A DNA stretch of 59,024 bases from Acetobacter fabarum (GCF_011516925.1 NZ_WOTG01000012.1:1-59024), one strand, 5' to 3'. Positions 18,112 through 27,196 are shown, numbered from the stretch's first letter. Notes: generated from the sequence alone by a model not told the origin. Program-made: numbers and translations.

Positions 18112-19569
18112 ATGGCGACCGCTATTCCCAAAATCACCCTGAGTTCGTCCCGCGACATCCCGTTCAACCGGCTGGTTCTGTCCCAGTCCAACGTGCGGCG
18201 TGTGAAATCCGGCCTGTCGATCGAGGAACTGGCCCGTGACATCGAGCGCCGCGGACTGCTGCAGAGCCTGAATGTCCGTCCCGTGCTTGATGGCGAAGGG
18301 GCCGAGACCGGCACTTATGAAGTCCCAGCCGGCGGACGGCGCTTTCGCGCGCTCGAACTGCTGGTGAAGCAGAAGAAACTGGCGAAGACGGCCCCCGTGC
18401 CCTGCGTGGTGCGCGAGGCCGGATCGGCCATTCTTGCCGAGGATGATTCTTTAGCCGAGAACGTCCAGCGGCTGGCCCTGCATCCGCTGGACCAGTTTCG
18501 CGCCTTCCGTGACATGCTGGAAAAAGGCATGTCCGAAGAGGAAATCGCCGCCGCGTTCTTCGTGACACCTGCTGTTGTCAAACAGCGCCTGCGCCTGATG
18601 ACCGTATCGGACAAATTGCTCGATGTTTATGAGCAGGATGGCATGCGACTGGAGCAGCTGATGGCCTTTTCCATCAGCGATGACCATACCCGCCAGGAGC
18701 AGGTCTGGGAGATCGTGGCCCAGAGTCATAATCGCGAACCCTACGTCATCCGTCGCATGCTGACGGAAAAAACGGTGCGGGCCTCGGACGCCCGTGCGCG
18801 GTTTGTCGGTCTGGACGCCTATCTCGCCGCCAGTGGTGCTATCATGCGCGACCTGTTCGAGGCCGATGATGGCGGCTGGTTGCAGGATCCGGCCATTCTG
18901 GACCGGCTGGTCATGGAAAAACTGCACGCTGCCGCCGAAGACATCCGTGCCGAGGGCTGGAAATGGGTCGAGACGGCCCTGTCGTTTCCATGGGGGCACA
19001 CACGGCAGTTCGCGGAAATTGATGGCACGGAAGTGCCACTCTCTGATGAAGAAACCGCCCGTCTCGAAGCCCTACGTGCTGAGCAGGAAGCCATTGAGGC
19101 TGAATATGCCCAGGCCGATGAATACCCTGACGAGGTCGATGCACGGCTGGGCGGGATTGAACAGGCGATCCTTGCCCTGGAGGGAACGGCCTCTGGCGTT
19201 CGATCCTGCCGACATGGCGCGGGCAGGGGCCTTCGTCAGTCTCGCCAGCGATGGCACATTGCAGGTGGAGCGGGGCTTCGTGCTGCCTGAGGACATGCCG
19301 GCTGAGCCTGAAGAGACCGATGAATATGGTCATCATCCGCATGATCGGTACGACGAAGATATCGCAGGCGATGGTGATGAGGACGGGGTGGGCGATACTA
19401 CCGTTTCCGACGTTGAGCCCGAAGAAGAAGACGGGATCAAGCCGTTACCCGACCGGCTTCTCACCGAACTGACGGCGTGGCGCACGCTGGCCCTGCGGGA
19501 TGCGTTCGCCAGCAATCCGCACATTGCCCTGACTGAATTCCTGCATACGCTGGTATTGTCCTCATTCCG
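18112..19569 (+). pseudogene. ParB/RepB/Spo0J-family partition protein, frameshifted and C-terminally deleted
   Basis: From ATG 18112 the protein has a ParB N-terminal domain: 'IPFNRLVLSQSNVRRV', 'SIEELARDIERRGLLQSLNV', 'VPAGGRRFRALELL', then 'SLAENVQRLALHPLDQFRAF' and a helix-turn-helix. It belongs to the long (about 600-700 residue) ParB-like proteins of alphaproteobacterial plasmids and ICEs. Near 19186 (GGGAACGG) the frame shifts by one base: the continuation 'PLAFDPADMARAGAFVSLAS' lies in the next frame. That frame runs to 'LTEFLHTLVLSSF' at about 19568 and then joins DUF736 sequence out of frame, so the ParB C-terminus is lost. One extra base would explain the first lesion; the second is a true deletion. 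Confidence 0.85.
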
Positions 19570-19815
19570 GCCGATTTTTCCGATGCCGGACATGCACCGG
19601 ATTACCGCGTTCACCTGATTGACGCCGATGGTCCCGAGGTCGGAGCCGGATGGAAACGCACCGGTGAGAAAGCGCGCGACTACGTGGCGGTGGCCCTCGA
19701 CGACCCCGCCTTTGCACAACCGATCCGTGCCAATCTCTTCCGTGCCGGTGGAGAGCGTGCGGTCTGGGTGCTGAACTGGACGCGCCCGTCAAAACGGGTC
19801 GAACGCGGAGAGTAA
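19570..19815 (+). pseudogene. DUF736 protein, C-terminal remnant
   Basis: The frame beginning GCC at 19570 reads 'ADFSDAGHAPDYRVHLIDA' then 'GAGWKRTGEKARDYVAVALD' and 'PIRANLFRAG', ending at TAA 19813. This is the second half of DUF736, a small protein of about 100 residues common in alphaproteobacterial ICEs and plasmids between ParB and the transfer genes. The N-terminal part is missing because a deletion has joined it to the parB remnant. The intervening backbone genes usual here (ArdC-like, DUF932 and others) are gone too. Confidence 0.82.
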
Positions 19816-19819
19816 GGCC

Positions 19820-20536
19820 ATGCGATGCACGGTTCTTCTCGCTGTCGCCATCACGTCGATGGGCGTTCCCGGAGCCGCTCTTCACGCGCAGGGTGTACCG
19901 GTTTCGGTGGCGGACGATGCTGATCCTTATGCAGCTTCCATTGCAGAGGCTGTGCGGCGCTTCGACATCCCTGCTGGATGGATACGGGCCGTCATGGGTG
20001 CAGAAAGTGCGGGCGATACCGGCGCAATTTCTGCAAAGGGTGCGCGGGGACTCATGCAGATCATGCCTGCAACCTGGAACGATCTGCGTATCCGTTACGG
20101 GCTGGGAAGCGACCCGTTTGACGTGCATGACAACATCCTCGCAGGCGCTGCATTCCTGCGCGAGATGCTCGATCGCTACGGTGCGCCGGGCTTTCTGGCG
20201 GCCTATAATGCCGGGCCGGGGCGCTATGAGGGTTACCGTGATCGGCATCGTCCGCTGCCGCCCGAAACGCTCGTCTATGTCGCCGGGCTGCTGCCTCTGA
20301 TCGGTCAGGGCGGTGCAGATCCATTGCTGCCGGTTTCGCATCCCGACCCGCTGTTCCGGACCGATGCGCCGCTTTTCGCCGTGCAGTCGGACAACACGGG
20401 GAAGGGCGCTCCGGCTGCAATGAAATCGCCATCGAATGGTGTTCGGCGTGACATCCTCGCGCATGATCTTGCGCTTGTCAGGCCGATTTCCGATGGGTTG
20501 TTCGTTGTCTCTTCCGCATCGGGAGCACGGCCATGA
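19820..20536 (+). CDS. Periplasmic lytic transglycosylase (VirB1-like, SLT fold)
   Basis: A 238-residue protein with an N-terminal signal peptide (cleavage near 'LHAQG', residue 24). The SLT domain has catalytic E62 in 'VMGAESAGD', then 'GARGLMQIMPATW' and 'AAYNAGPGRYEGY'. It cuts peptidoglycan to let a conjugation apparatus pass. It begins 5 bases after the DUF736 remnant, the order found in intact elements of this family. The C-terminal 70 residues are low complexity. It looks intact, although the secretion system it would serve is missing from the island. Confidence 0.88.
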   Translation: MRCTVLLAVAITSMGVPGAALHAQGVPVSVADDADPYAASIAEAVRRFDIPAGWIRAVMGAESAGDTGAISAKGARGLMQIMPATWNDLRIRYGLGSDPFDVHDNILAGAAFLREMLDRYGAPGFLAAYNAGPGRYEGYRDRHRPLPPETLVYVAGLLPLIGQGGADPLLPVSHPDPLFRTDAPLFAVQSDNTGKGAPAAMKSPSNGVRRDILAHDLALVRPISDGLFVVSSASGARP

Positions 20537-20818
20537 ATGCGCGTCCAGGCATCATTTCCCCAGCCGGTTTGCGGTGGTTCGCGCCGGGCGATCGGAGCAG
20601 GGGCCAGCATCGCGGATCGGGTGCTGGCAGGGGGAAACAGGCGCTCTGGGGCATGGGGAATGAGAGGCGAGATAAAAGGGCGCACATTGCGCCTCGGTTG
20701 GGGTGTTGGTTTTCCTGTGTTTTTTCTTCCTTCCGACAATGTTCCGCCTTTACCGGCAATGTTTGCCGACCCCGTATTCCCTTGTTGCATCGGGATTTTT
20801 CGCACATTGGAGGCAGTG
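20537..20818 (+). other. Non-coding stretch before the relaxase; candidate oriT region
   Basis: A 282-base gap with no convincing gene. It contains a 6-bp perfect inverted repeat, GGCGCA-CAT-TGCGCC, at 20679-20693, and runs of pyrimidines after it. Origins of transfer commonly lie next to their relaxase gene and carry inverted repeats near nic. I cannot identify the nic site, so this is a suggestion. A GGAGG Shine-Dalgarno for the relaxase lies at 20809-20813. Confidence 0.3.
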
Positions 20819-22558
20819 ATGGCGCGCGAGAATGACTTCCGGCCCCGTCTGGGTCGCATCCGCTCGCCGCGTGCCCAACGGCTCAAACCCTTTGTCGCCC
20901 AGGCCCTCGCCTCGGCCCAGCGGGCCGGAGGTGGTGGGTTCCGATCGGGCCGCAACGGTGGCAGTTCCCGTTCGTCCTTTGGGCGTGGCTGTGTTGCGGC
21001 AGCGAGGGCAAACCGTCTGCTGACCAGCCGTGCCCGCCGTGTCACCGTCAAGGCCCGTGTCGTTCGTCATAGCGGGCGCAAGGCGCCGCTCGCCGCCCAT
21101 CTGCGTTACCTGCGCCGGGAGGGGGTGACGAAGGATGGTGAAAAGGCGCGGCTCTTCGGCCCCGGCATTGACGATGCCGATCCGAAGGCGTTCGCCGAAC
21201 GCTGCGAGGACGACCGTCATCATTTCCGTTTCATCGTCTCGCCCGAGGACGCGCCCGACATGGCTGACCTCAAGGGCTATGCCCGTGAACTGGTCGGGCA
21301 GATGGAAAAAGACCTCGGCACGAAACTGGACTGGGTGGGGGTGGATCACTGGAACACCCGGCATCCTCATGTCCATATCCTCGTGCGCGGCGTAGCCGAG
21401 GATGGCAGCGACCTCGTGATCTCCCGCGATTACATCAAAGACGGGTTGCGCGCCCGCGCCCAGGATCTGGTGACGCAGGAACTTGGGCAGCGCAACGACA
21501 TCGAAATTCAGCGCGCCCTGGAACGTCAGGTTGATGCCGAATACTGGACCCAGGTTGACCGGCAGCTCCAGCGTGATGCTGGCCGTAACGGCATCATCGA
21601 CATGGCGCCAGCGCCGGATCGGCAGCCTGATCCGTTCGAGGCCCTGAAGGTTGGACGCCTGCGCCGGTTGGAAGGGCTCGGTCTCGCCCATCAGGTCGGA
21701 GCAGGGCAATGGACGCTGGATGAGTCCGCCGAGGCGATGTTGCGCGAACTCGGTGAGCGCGGTGATATCATCAAACGCATTCACCGCTCCCTGGCCGGGC
21801 GCGGCATTGAGCGGAGCACGTCGAGCTATGTGCTGGCGGGCGAGAGCCTCGACGTGCCGGTGATCGGCAGGCTGGTCGATCGGGGTCTGGATGACGAACT
21901 GAAAGGCACCGCCTATGCCGTCATCGACGGCGTGGACGGTCGCACGCATCATGTCCGTTTCCCCGATCTTGACGCCACAGGGGACGGGGCACTGGGTTCG
22001 GTGGTCGAATTGCGCGCCTTCGATGACAGGAAGGGGCAACGTCGTGTGGCTCTGGCCGTGCGCTCTGACCTGTCGATCGAGAATCAGGTAACGGCGCGCG
22101 GGGCCACCTGGCTCGACCGGCAGGCGGTGGCGCGTGATCCTGTCGCATTGGGGCAGGCGGGTTTTGGCGCAGAGGTGCGTGAGGCGATGGAGCGGCGCGC
22201 CGAGCAACTGATCGAGCAGGGGCTCGCCGAGCGCCGCGCACAGGGAATAGTCCTTGCACGCAATCTGATCGGCAAACTCAGGGACCGGGAGGTCCACGAG
22301 GTCGGAGAGCGGCTGGCCAGCGAGACAGGCCGGACATTCAGCCAGTCGGCATCGGGGGAGTATGTCACGGGCACCTATCGTCAACGCATGGTGCTGGCTT
22401 CGGGTCGCTATGCGATGATCGACGACGGGCTCCAGTTCCAGCTTGTGCCCTGGACGCCCTCGCTGGAGAAGCAGCAGGGCAGGCACGTGTCCGGGGTTGC
22501 GCGCGGCGATGGCGGGATCGACTGGAGCTTCACCCGGAACAGAGGGCTGGGTTTGTGA
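20819..22558 (+). CDS. Relaxase / mobilisation nuclease with DUF3363 (VirD2/TraI-like)
   Basis: A 579-residue protein starting at ATG 20819. After a basic N-terminus comes a relaxase domain with the metal-binding histidine block 'HWNTRHPHVHILVRG' starting at H177, then 'SRDYIKDGLRARAQDL'. The C-terminal half is DUF3363. Such relaxases nick oriT, stay bound to the 5' end through tyrosine and are passed to the TraG coupling protein. It appears intact in length and motifs. The expected downstream neighbour TraG is separated from it by the toxin-antitoxin and abortive-infection genes, which look inserted. Confidence 0.88.
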   Translation: MARENDFRPRLGRIRSPRAQRLKPFVAQALASAQRAGGGGFRSGRNGGSSRSSFGRGCVAAARANRLLTSRARRVTVKARVVRHSGRKAPLAAHLRYLRREGVTKDGEKARLFGPGIDDADPKAFAERCEDDRHHFRFIVSPEDAPDMADLKGYARELVGQMEKDLGTKLDWVGVDHWNTRHPHVHILVRGVAEDGSDLVISRDYIKDGLRARAQDLVTQELGQRNDIEIQRALERQVDAEYWTQVDRQLQRDAGRNGIIDMAPAPDRQPDPFEALKVGRLRRLEGLGLAHQVGAGQWTLDESAEAMLRELGERGDIIKRIHRSLAGRGIERSTSSYVLAGESLDVPVIGRLVDRGLDDELKGTAYAVIDGVDGRTHHVRFPDLDATGDGALGSVVELRAFDDRKGQRRVALAVRSDLSIENQVTARGATWLDRQAVARDPVALGQAGFGAEVREAMERRAEQLIEQGLAERRAQGIVLARNLIGKLRDREVHEVGERLASETGRTFSQSASGEYVTGTYRQRMVLASGRYAMIDDGLQFQLVPWTPSLEKQQGRHVSGVARGDGGIDWSFTRNRGLGL

Positions 22559-22571
22559 ACCAGCACTCCTG

Positions 22572-23000
22572 TCAGTCCGGCTGGGGTTCCCACGGGTTGA
22601 GCAGGGGAACGCCGCATGGCAGGAAATCCGCGACGTTGCGGGTCACGACCGTCTTGCCATGGACCAGCGCGGTCGCGGCGATGAGCGCATCGCGTTCTGA
22701 ACGGGGATCGGGGACATGGAGCCGGGCGCAGCGCAGGGCCACGGACGTATCGACGGGAAAAATACGCCCTTCGAACGCTGGAAGGACATGCTGTTCCAGC
22801 CAGGTCCGCAGGATCGTGCCGGTGGCTCCGTCGCGACGCTCCACGCGCAGGATGCCGGTTTCCAGTTCCATGACGGTGATGGCGGAGAGATACAGATCGT
22901 CCGCCTCCACACTGTCGGCCCAGAGCGCCACGTTCGGGTCGGCCTTCCCGGCGCGGATTTTTCTCAGTTCTGAAACGACGTTCGTGTCCAGCAGGAACAT
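22572..23000 (-). CDS. vapC: VapC-type PIN-domain toxin
   Basis: A 142-residue PIN ribonuclease. The acidic metal site is visible: D5 in 'FLLDTN', E45 in 'VMELETG', D104 in 'SERDALIAA' and D125 in 'VTRNVADF'. Its start overlaps the antitoxin stop by one base (TGATG at 22998-23002), the classic order antitoxin then toxin. VapC toxins cleave tRNA or rRNA when the labile antitoxin is lost, stabilising mobile DNA. It faces against the relaxase and ends 13 bases from it. Confidence 0.9.
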   Translation of the reverse strand: MFLLDTNVVSELRKIRAGKADPNVALWADSVEADDLYLSAITVMELETGILRVERRDGATGTILRTWLEQHVLPAFEGRIFPVDTSVALRCARLHVPDPRSERDALIAATALVHGKTVVTRNVADFLPCGVPLLNPWEPQPD

Positions 23001-23254
23001 CAGGAAAAATCGGCCGGGCGGAGCGTGATATTGGCGCGAGGCGGATCGAATGCGATGTCCGCCGCGTCCGGCATCGCCAGGGCGTCCGCAATCTTGCGCG
23101 GATGGTGCGTCAGACGGCGGTATTCCTCAATGCTGAGCAGGACATGGGCAGTCCTGCCCCTGTCGGTGATGAATACCGGTCCATCGGCTGCCGCCTTTTT
23201 GGCTCGGCTGGTATCCTGGTTAAACTCGCGGCTTGAAAGTGTGGTGATGCTCAT
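23000..23254 (-). CDS. Phd/YefM-family antitoxin
   Basis: An 84-residue protein starting 'MSITTLSSREFNQDTSRAKK', the Phd/YefM DNA-binding fold, followed by 'VLLSIEEYRRL' and a C-terminal tail that would wrap the PIN toxin. It autorepresses in this family; a matching inverted repeat lies 22 bases upstream of its start at 23276-23295. It is paired with vapC by a one-base overlap. Confidence 0.88.
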   Translation of the reverse strand: MSITTLSSREFNQDTSRAKKAAADGPVFITDRGRTAHVLLSIEEYRRLTHHPRKIADALAMPDAADIAFDPPRANITLRPADFS

Positions 23255-23275
23255 GTCATCGCCTCCATATCATAT

Positions 23276-23295
23276 ATGTAGTCACGTTACTACAT
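23276..23295 (-). promoter_or_regulatory. Putative operator of the phd-vapC pair
   Basis: A perfect inverted repeat, ATGTAGT-N6-ACTACAT, 22 bases upstream of the antitoxin start. Phd-type antitoxins bind short palindromes of this kind at their own promoter. The repeat itself is seen; the binding is inferred. Confidence 0.6.
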
Positions 23296-23467
23296 TTGGG
23301 GCGGGGAGGCCAGTAAATTCAATGCTCGTCCGTTTGGGCCATGCATAGGTATCCTGCCATGCGGGCCGCCAGCCCGGCGCAGATGCTGGCAGAAAAGGGA
23401 AATATAGGTTAAATTTGTGGTCGCATTTTCTCCCGATTAAAAACAAAACGGAAAAGTAATTAACACT

Positions 23468-24295
23468 GTGAATGTGATAGAAAAAATACCTACCAGCATT
23501 ATTGGGTTGTTAAGTCAGATTTTCCCTGATCGTTATACTCAGGCTGAAATAGATGCGTTGTTTCTATTCTCGGGTGCTCCAGAGCCAATCCCAGACGGAA
23601 GCAAGGCGACGAAAGTTCAGGCATGGCTGAGACAGATTAATTCAAGGTGCAATGAACCGCTGAAAATTCTCGGCTCCATATTAGATGATTTTTTGGAAAA
23701 ACAGTCACCTGGAAATACGTTCTGGCTGAGTTCCACTGATGACCATGTTGCGAAGCTGGCGGCAGAAAAAGATCGTATCCGCGAGACCCTGACACGCGAA
23801 GGGCTGACATATGTTCGGGGTGGCAATATCGTTAAAGGAGGTGCCGTATCGACCCTATCGCTTGATGAGAGCGTCAAGAAATATGGACTCAAATCTGTTG
23901 ATATCGAGATTCAGAGGGCACTTACGCAGATCGAACAAGATCCGCATGCCGCAGCCCAATATGCCGGGAATGTTCTTGAGGCTGTGCTTAAGGCGTATCT
24001 TGATCACAAACAAAAGGCCTATAATACAACTGATACACTTGCAGAACTCTGGAAGTCGGCAGCAGACGTGATCGGACTGAGGCCAGCCGACTGGGATAAT
24101 AAAGATCTGAAGAGAATTGCATCAGGTCTGTACAGTATCGTTGATGGTATCGCACATCTGCGTAATGCTAAAAGCGGTGCGCATGGAAGGTCTGAAGAAC
24201 AATTGCGGAATATTACGATTAAGCCACGTCATGCAAGGCTCGCAATTCATTCAGCACATACGGTTTGTGCATATGTATTGGAACTTTTTGAGTAA
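23468..24295 (+). CDS. Abortive-infection family protein with C-terminal HEPN (Abi_C-like)
   Basis: A 275-residue protein from GTG 23468 (weak ribosome site; GTG 23474 is the alternative). The C-terminal part contains 'IAHLRNAKSGAHGRS' with R232, N233 and H239, the RN-x5-H form of the HEPN motif typical of the 'abortive infection C-terminus' family. Residues 140-190 are helical ('DIEIQRALTQIEQDPHAAAQ'). The N-terminal 130 residues are a separate globular part I cannot name. Such proteins are thought to cleave RNA and stop growth of infected cells. It is a single gene with its own promoter region (23296-23467), between the toxin-antitoxin pair and traG. Its composition is more AT-rich than the transfer genes. 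Confidence 0.75.
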   Translation: MNVIEKIPTSIIGLLSQIFPDRYTQAEIDALFLFSGAPEPIPDGSKATKVQAWLRQINSRCNEPLKILGSILDDFLEKQSPGNTFWLSSTDDHVAKLAAEKDRIRETLTREGLTYVRGGNIVKGGAVSTLSLDESVKKYGLKSVDIEIQRALTQIEQDPHAAAQYAGNVLEAVLKAYLDHKQKAYNTTDTLAELWKSAADVIGLRPADWDNKDLKRIASGLYSIVDGIAHLRNAKSGAHGRSEEQLRNITIKPRHARLAIHSAHTVCAYVLELFE

Positions 24296-24391
24296 TTCTA
24301 AGGACGACACAAATCTGTGTTAAATATCAGCAGATAACTGTATTCCCGTAGACCCTATGTGATCGGAATAATGGCGAACTGAACCTGTGTG

Positions 24392-24598
24392 TTACAGGTT
24401 CGAGAACTCGTCGCTCAGAAAGCCAAGTTGCGCGTATACGTCGTTCACAGCCTTGATCACGCACATAAGTTTCTGCTGGTCTTTCTCGATATCCCGACGC
24501 GCAACAGTCGTCATGACTTCCCATTTTGCATGGATGATGACCGCATGGATGACTGGCTTGGTCAAGCTCCGACTCCCTGATGCAAGTTCTATGCACAT
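24392..24598 (-). CDS. Small hypothetical protein
   Basis: A 68-residue reading frame from ATG 24598, with TTCAGGA directly before it. The sequence is balanced and looks like a helical protein (central part 'HAKWEVMTTVARRDIEKDQQ', end 'AQLGFLSDEFSNL'). The frame is open further upstream, but that part is arginine- and proline-rich and overlaps traG antisense, so I end the gene at this ATG. No family recognised. It stands alone, divergent from traG. It could be chance. Confidence 0.4.
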   Translation of the reverse strand: MCIELASGSRSLTKPVIHAVIIHAKWEVMTTVARRDIEKDQQKLMCVIKAVNDVYAQLGFLSDEFSNL

Positions 24599-24620
24599 TC
24601 CTGAAGAATTCAGGCGTTCA

Positions 24621-24641
24621 CCGCACCATGCAAGTATTTTT
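24621..24641. repeat. 21-bp repeat, copy 1 (upstream of traG)
   Basis: Matches 27197-27217 at 20 of 21 positions, same orientation; both contain TGCAAGTATTTTT. This copy lies 97 bases before the traG start, the other directly after copG. The two copies bracket the traG-copG pair. They may be regulatory sites shared by two transfer transcripts or a scar of recombination. Confidence 0.5.
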
Positions 24642-24738
24642 TCGCTTCTGACCGACCGGGTACGATCGGGACGATAAGGTGCTTGCATCCCCTGAAATGA
24701 AGGCTGTCCGCTGTTTCTCCGAATTATCGGAGGGAGCA

Positions 24739-26739
24739 ATGCAACAGCCAGGAACACAAATTCTCTGGGGCCAGATTGCGCTGGTCCTGTCCCTGATTGT
24801 CCTGTCCTGGTGGGCGGCGACCCAGTGGACGGCATGGGAACTGGCCTTTCAGCCTGAACTGGGGCGGCCCTGGTTCGTGCTGTTTCATCGATGGCCGGTC
24901 TATGCGCCACCACTGTTCTTCTGGTGGTGGTATGTCTTCGATGCCTATGCCCCGAACGTCTTCGCGCGCGGGGCCTGGATCGCAGGGTCCGGCGGTGTGC
25001 TGGCCTTTGCCGCCGCCGTGGCGCTGTCCGTCCATCGCGCCCGCGAGGCCAGGAAGATCGAGACCTATGGATCGGCGCGCTGGGCGGAGCCGGATGAAAT
25101 CGCGAAAGCCGGCCTGCTCGACCCGGACGGGGTGGTGCTGGGTCGTTATCGCAAAACCTATCTGCGCCATGACGGGCCGGAGCATGTCCTGACCTTCGCA
25201 CCGACGCGCAGCGGCAAGGGTGTCGGTATGGTCATCCCCACACTTCTGACCTGGCCCGGCTCAGCCATTGTCCATGACATCAAGGGCGAGAACTGGGAAC
25301 TGACGGCCGGATTTCGCGCCCGTTTTGGTCGCGTCGTGCTGTTTGACCCAACCAATGCAGCCTCCTCAGCCTACAACCCCTTGCTGGAAATCCGGCGTGG
25401 AGAGTGGGAAGTCCGGGACGCTCAGAACGTCGCCGATATTCTGGTAGACCCGGAGGGTAGTCTGGAGAAGCGCAACCACTGGGAGAAGACCTCGCACTCC
25501 CTGCTGGTCGGCGCCATCCTGCATGTCCTCTATGCCGAGCCGGACAAGACCCTGGCCGGTGTCGCCAATTTCCTGTCAGACCCGAAGCGCCCGATCGCCA
25601 CCACGCTGTCAGTAATGATGCGGACACACCATCTTGGGGAGAAGGGACCACATCCTGTTGTGGCCTCGGCCGCGCGCGAGCTGCTGAACAAATCGCCAAA
25701 TGAACGCTCGGGCGTACTGTCCACCGCCATGTCCTTCCTCGGCCTGTACCGTGATCCGGTGGTGGCGGAGGTGACGCGGCGCTGCGAATGGCGCATTGCC
25801 GATATCGTTGGTGGGGATCGCCCGGTGACGCTTTACCTGACCGTGCCGCCTTCGGATATCAGCCGTACCAAACCGCTGATCCGTCTGGTGCTGAACCAGA
25901 TCGGCCGTCGGCTGACGGAAGATCTCGATGCAGCGGCACAGCGCCGGCGGCTCCTGCTGATGCTCGATGAATTCCCGGCACTCGGGCGGCTGGATTTCTT
26001 TGAATCGGCGCTGGCCTTCATGGCGGGCTACCGGATCAAGAGCTTCCTGATCGCTCAGTCTCTCAACCAGATCGAGCGGGCCTACGGGCCGAACAATTCA
26101 ATCCTCGACAACTGTCATGTCCGGGTGAGTTTCGCCACCAATGACGAACGCACGGCGAAACGTGTGTCGGATGCGCTCGGCACCGCCACCGAGATGAAGG
26201 CGATGAAGAACTACGCCGGGCACCGGCTGTCTCCCTGGCTGGGGCATCTGATGGTCTCGCGCTCGGAGACCGCGCGCCCGCTCCTGACAGCGGGCGAGAT
26301 CATGCAGCTTTCTCCGTCCGAGGAGATTGTCATGGTCTCAGGCCTCTACCCGATCCGCGCGAAGAAGGCCCGTTATTTCGAGGATGTGCGCTTTCAGGAA
26401 CGCATTCTGCCGCAGCCGAAGCCTACACGTCCCAAGGACGGCTGTCCGGATGACTGGAGCAACCACCCTCTTCCGCCCACACCGCCCACGCCGGATGCGG
26501 GAGCAGGGGCGGTAGCCATGGAGGATGAAGAGGAAGACCCGAAGCAGTCTGCCCGACGTCGCCAGCCGGAACTGGGTGAGGGAGCAGTCGAGAAGAAGGA
26601 GCCGATGGAAAATGAATTCGCACCCGATCCGACCGATGAATTCGACGACATCGCGCCCCGTAATAACCGGATGAACGATCTCATGCGCGGTGTCGCCCGA
26701 CAGGCGTCACTCGACCGTGGTGATGAGCTGGAACTGTGA
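24739..26739 (+). CDS. traG: TraG/VirD4-family type IV coupling protein
   Basis: A 666-residue protein starting at ATG 24739 with GGAGGGAG 3 bases upstream. Membrane segments lie at about residues 10-30 and between 50 and 105. Walker A 'PTRSGKG' is at 155-161 and Walker B 'LLLMLDEFPALG' with D410 E411. The C-terminal 90 residues are acidic and proline-rich. It is the ATPase that recruits relaxase-DNA to the secretion channel. Full length and apparently intact; copG follows 7 bases after its stop, as in intact ICEs of this family. The trbB-I genes that normally follow copG are missing. Confidence 0.92.
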   Translation: MQQPGTQILWGQIALVLSLIVLSWWAATQWTAWELAFQPELGRPWFVLFHRWPVYAPPLFFWWWYVFDAYAPNVFARGAWIAGSGGVLAFAAAVALSVHRAREARKIETYGSARWAEPDEIAKAGLLDPDGVVLGRYRKTYLRHDGPEHVLTFAPTRSGKGVGMVIPTLLTWPGSAIVHDIKGENWELTAGFRARFGRVVLFDPTNAASSAYNPLLEIRRGEWEVRDAQNVADILVDPEGSLEKRNHWEKTSHSLLVGAILHVLYAEPDKTLAGVANFLSDPKRPIATTLSVMMRTHHLGEKGPHPVVASAARELLNKSPNERSGVLSTAMSFLGLYRDPVVAEVTRRCEWRIADIVGGDRPVTLYLTVPPSDISRTKPLIRLVLNQIGRRLTEDLDAAAQRRRLLLMLDEFPALGRLDFFESALAFMAGYRIKSFLIAQSLNQIERAYGPNNSILDNCHVRVSFATNDERTAKRVSDALGTATEMKAMKNYAGHRLSPWLGHLMVSRSETARPLLTAGEIMQLSPSEEIVMVSGLYPIRAKKARYFEDVRFQERILPQPKPTRPKDGCPDDWSNHPLPPTPPTPDAGAGAVAMEDEEEDPKQSARRRQPELGEGAVEKKEPMENEFAPDPTDEFDDIAPRNNRMNDLMRGVARQASLDRGDELEL

Positions 26740-26746
26740 GGTAGGT

Positions 26747-27193
26747 ATGGCGATGGCAAAAAAGAAAGCCCAGATTTCCGTCTATCTCGACCCTGATGTG
26801 ATGAAGACCCTCTCCGCCTATGCCGCGCGACGCGGGCAGCCGATGTCCCTGATCGTGGAGGCCGCTGTCGCCTCCTTCCTCTCGCCCGACGGGGAGGAGC
26901 GCCGCGAGGCGGCGACATCGAAACGTCTCGACCGGCAGGACCGGCGTCTTGCGCGGCTGGAACGCGATATAGGAATCACGGTCGAGACGCTGGCGCTGTT
27001 CATCCGCTTCTGGCTCACCACGACGCCGCCCTTGCCTGAACCGGCCGCCAGGGCAGCACGGGCGCAGGCCGGGGCGCGTTACGATAATTTTGTCGCGGCC
27101 CTCGGTCGCAGGCTGGCCCAGGGACCGAGACTCCAGCAGGAAATTCCAGACGACGTTTCCGATCCTGCCATACAGGATGAACCGGATTCGTAA
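26747..27193 (+). CDS. CopG-family ribbon-helix-helix regulator of transfer genes
   Basis: A 148-residue protein starting at ATG 26747 (GAGGTAG before it; ATG 26753 is also possible). The N-terminus 'KKKAQISVYLDPDVMKTLSA' is a ribbon-helix-helix DNA-binding motif, then a coiled coil (about 55-85) and a tail. In related elements the gene order is traG-copG-trbB, and it is thought to regulate transfer genes. It ends at 27193, three bases before copy 2 of the 21-bp repeat, and unrelated sequence starts within about 40 bases. Confidence 0.8.
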   Translation: MAMAKKKAQISVYLDPDVMKTLSAYAARRGQPMSLIVEAAVASFLSPDGEERREAATSKRLDRQDRRLARLERDIGITVETLALFIRFWLTTTPPLPEPAARAARAQAGARYDNFVAALGRRLAQGPRLQQEIPDDVSDPAIQDEPDS

Positions 27194-27196
27194 TTT

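Noticed and set aside
20750..22486. 578-codon minus-strand frame opposite the relaxase
   Set aside because: Shadow of a well-supported relaxase; no motifs or ribosome site.
24392..25201. Long version (269 residues) of the small minus-strand gene
   Set aside because: The upstream two thirds are antisense to traG with Arg/Pro-rich composition; only the last 68 codons look like protein.
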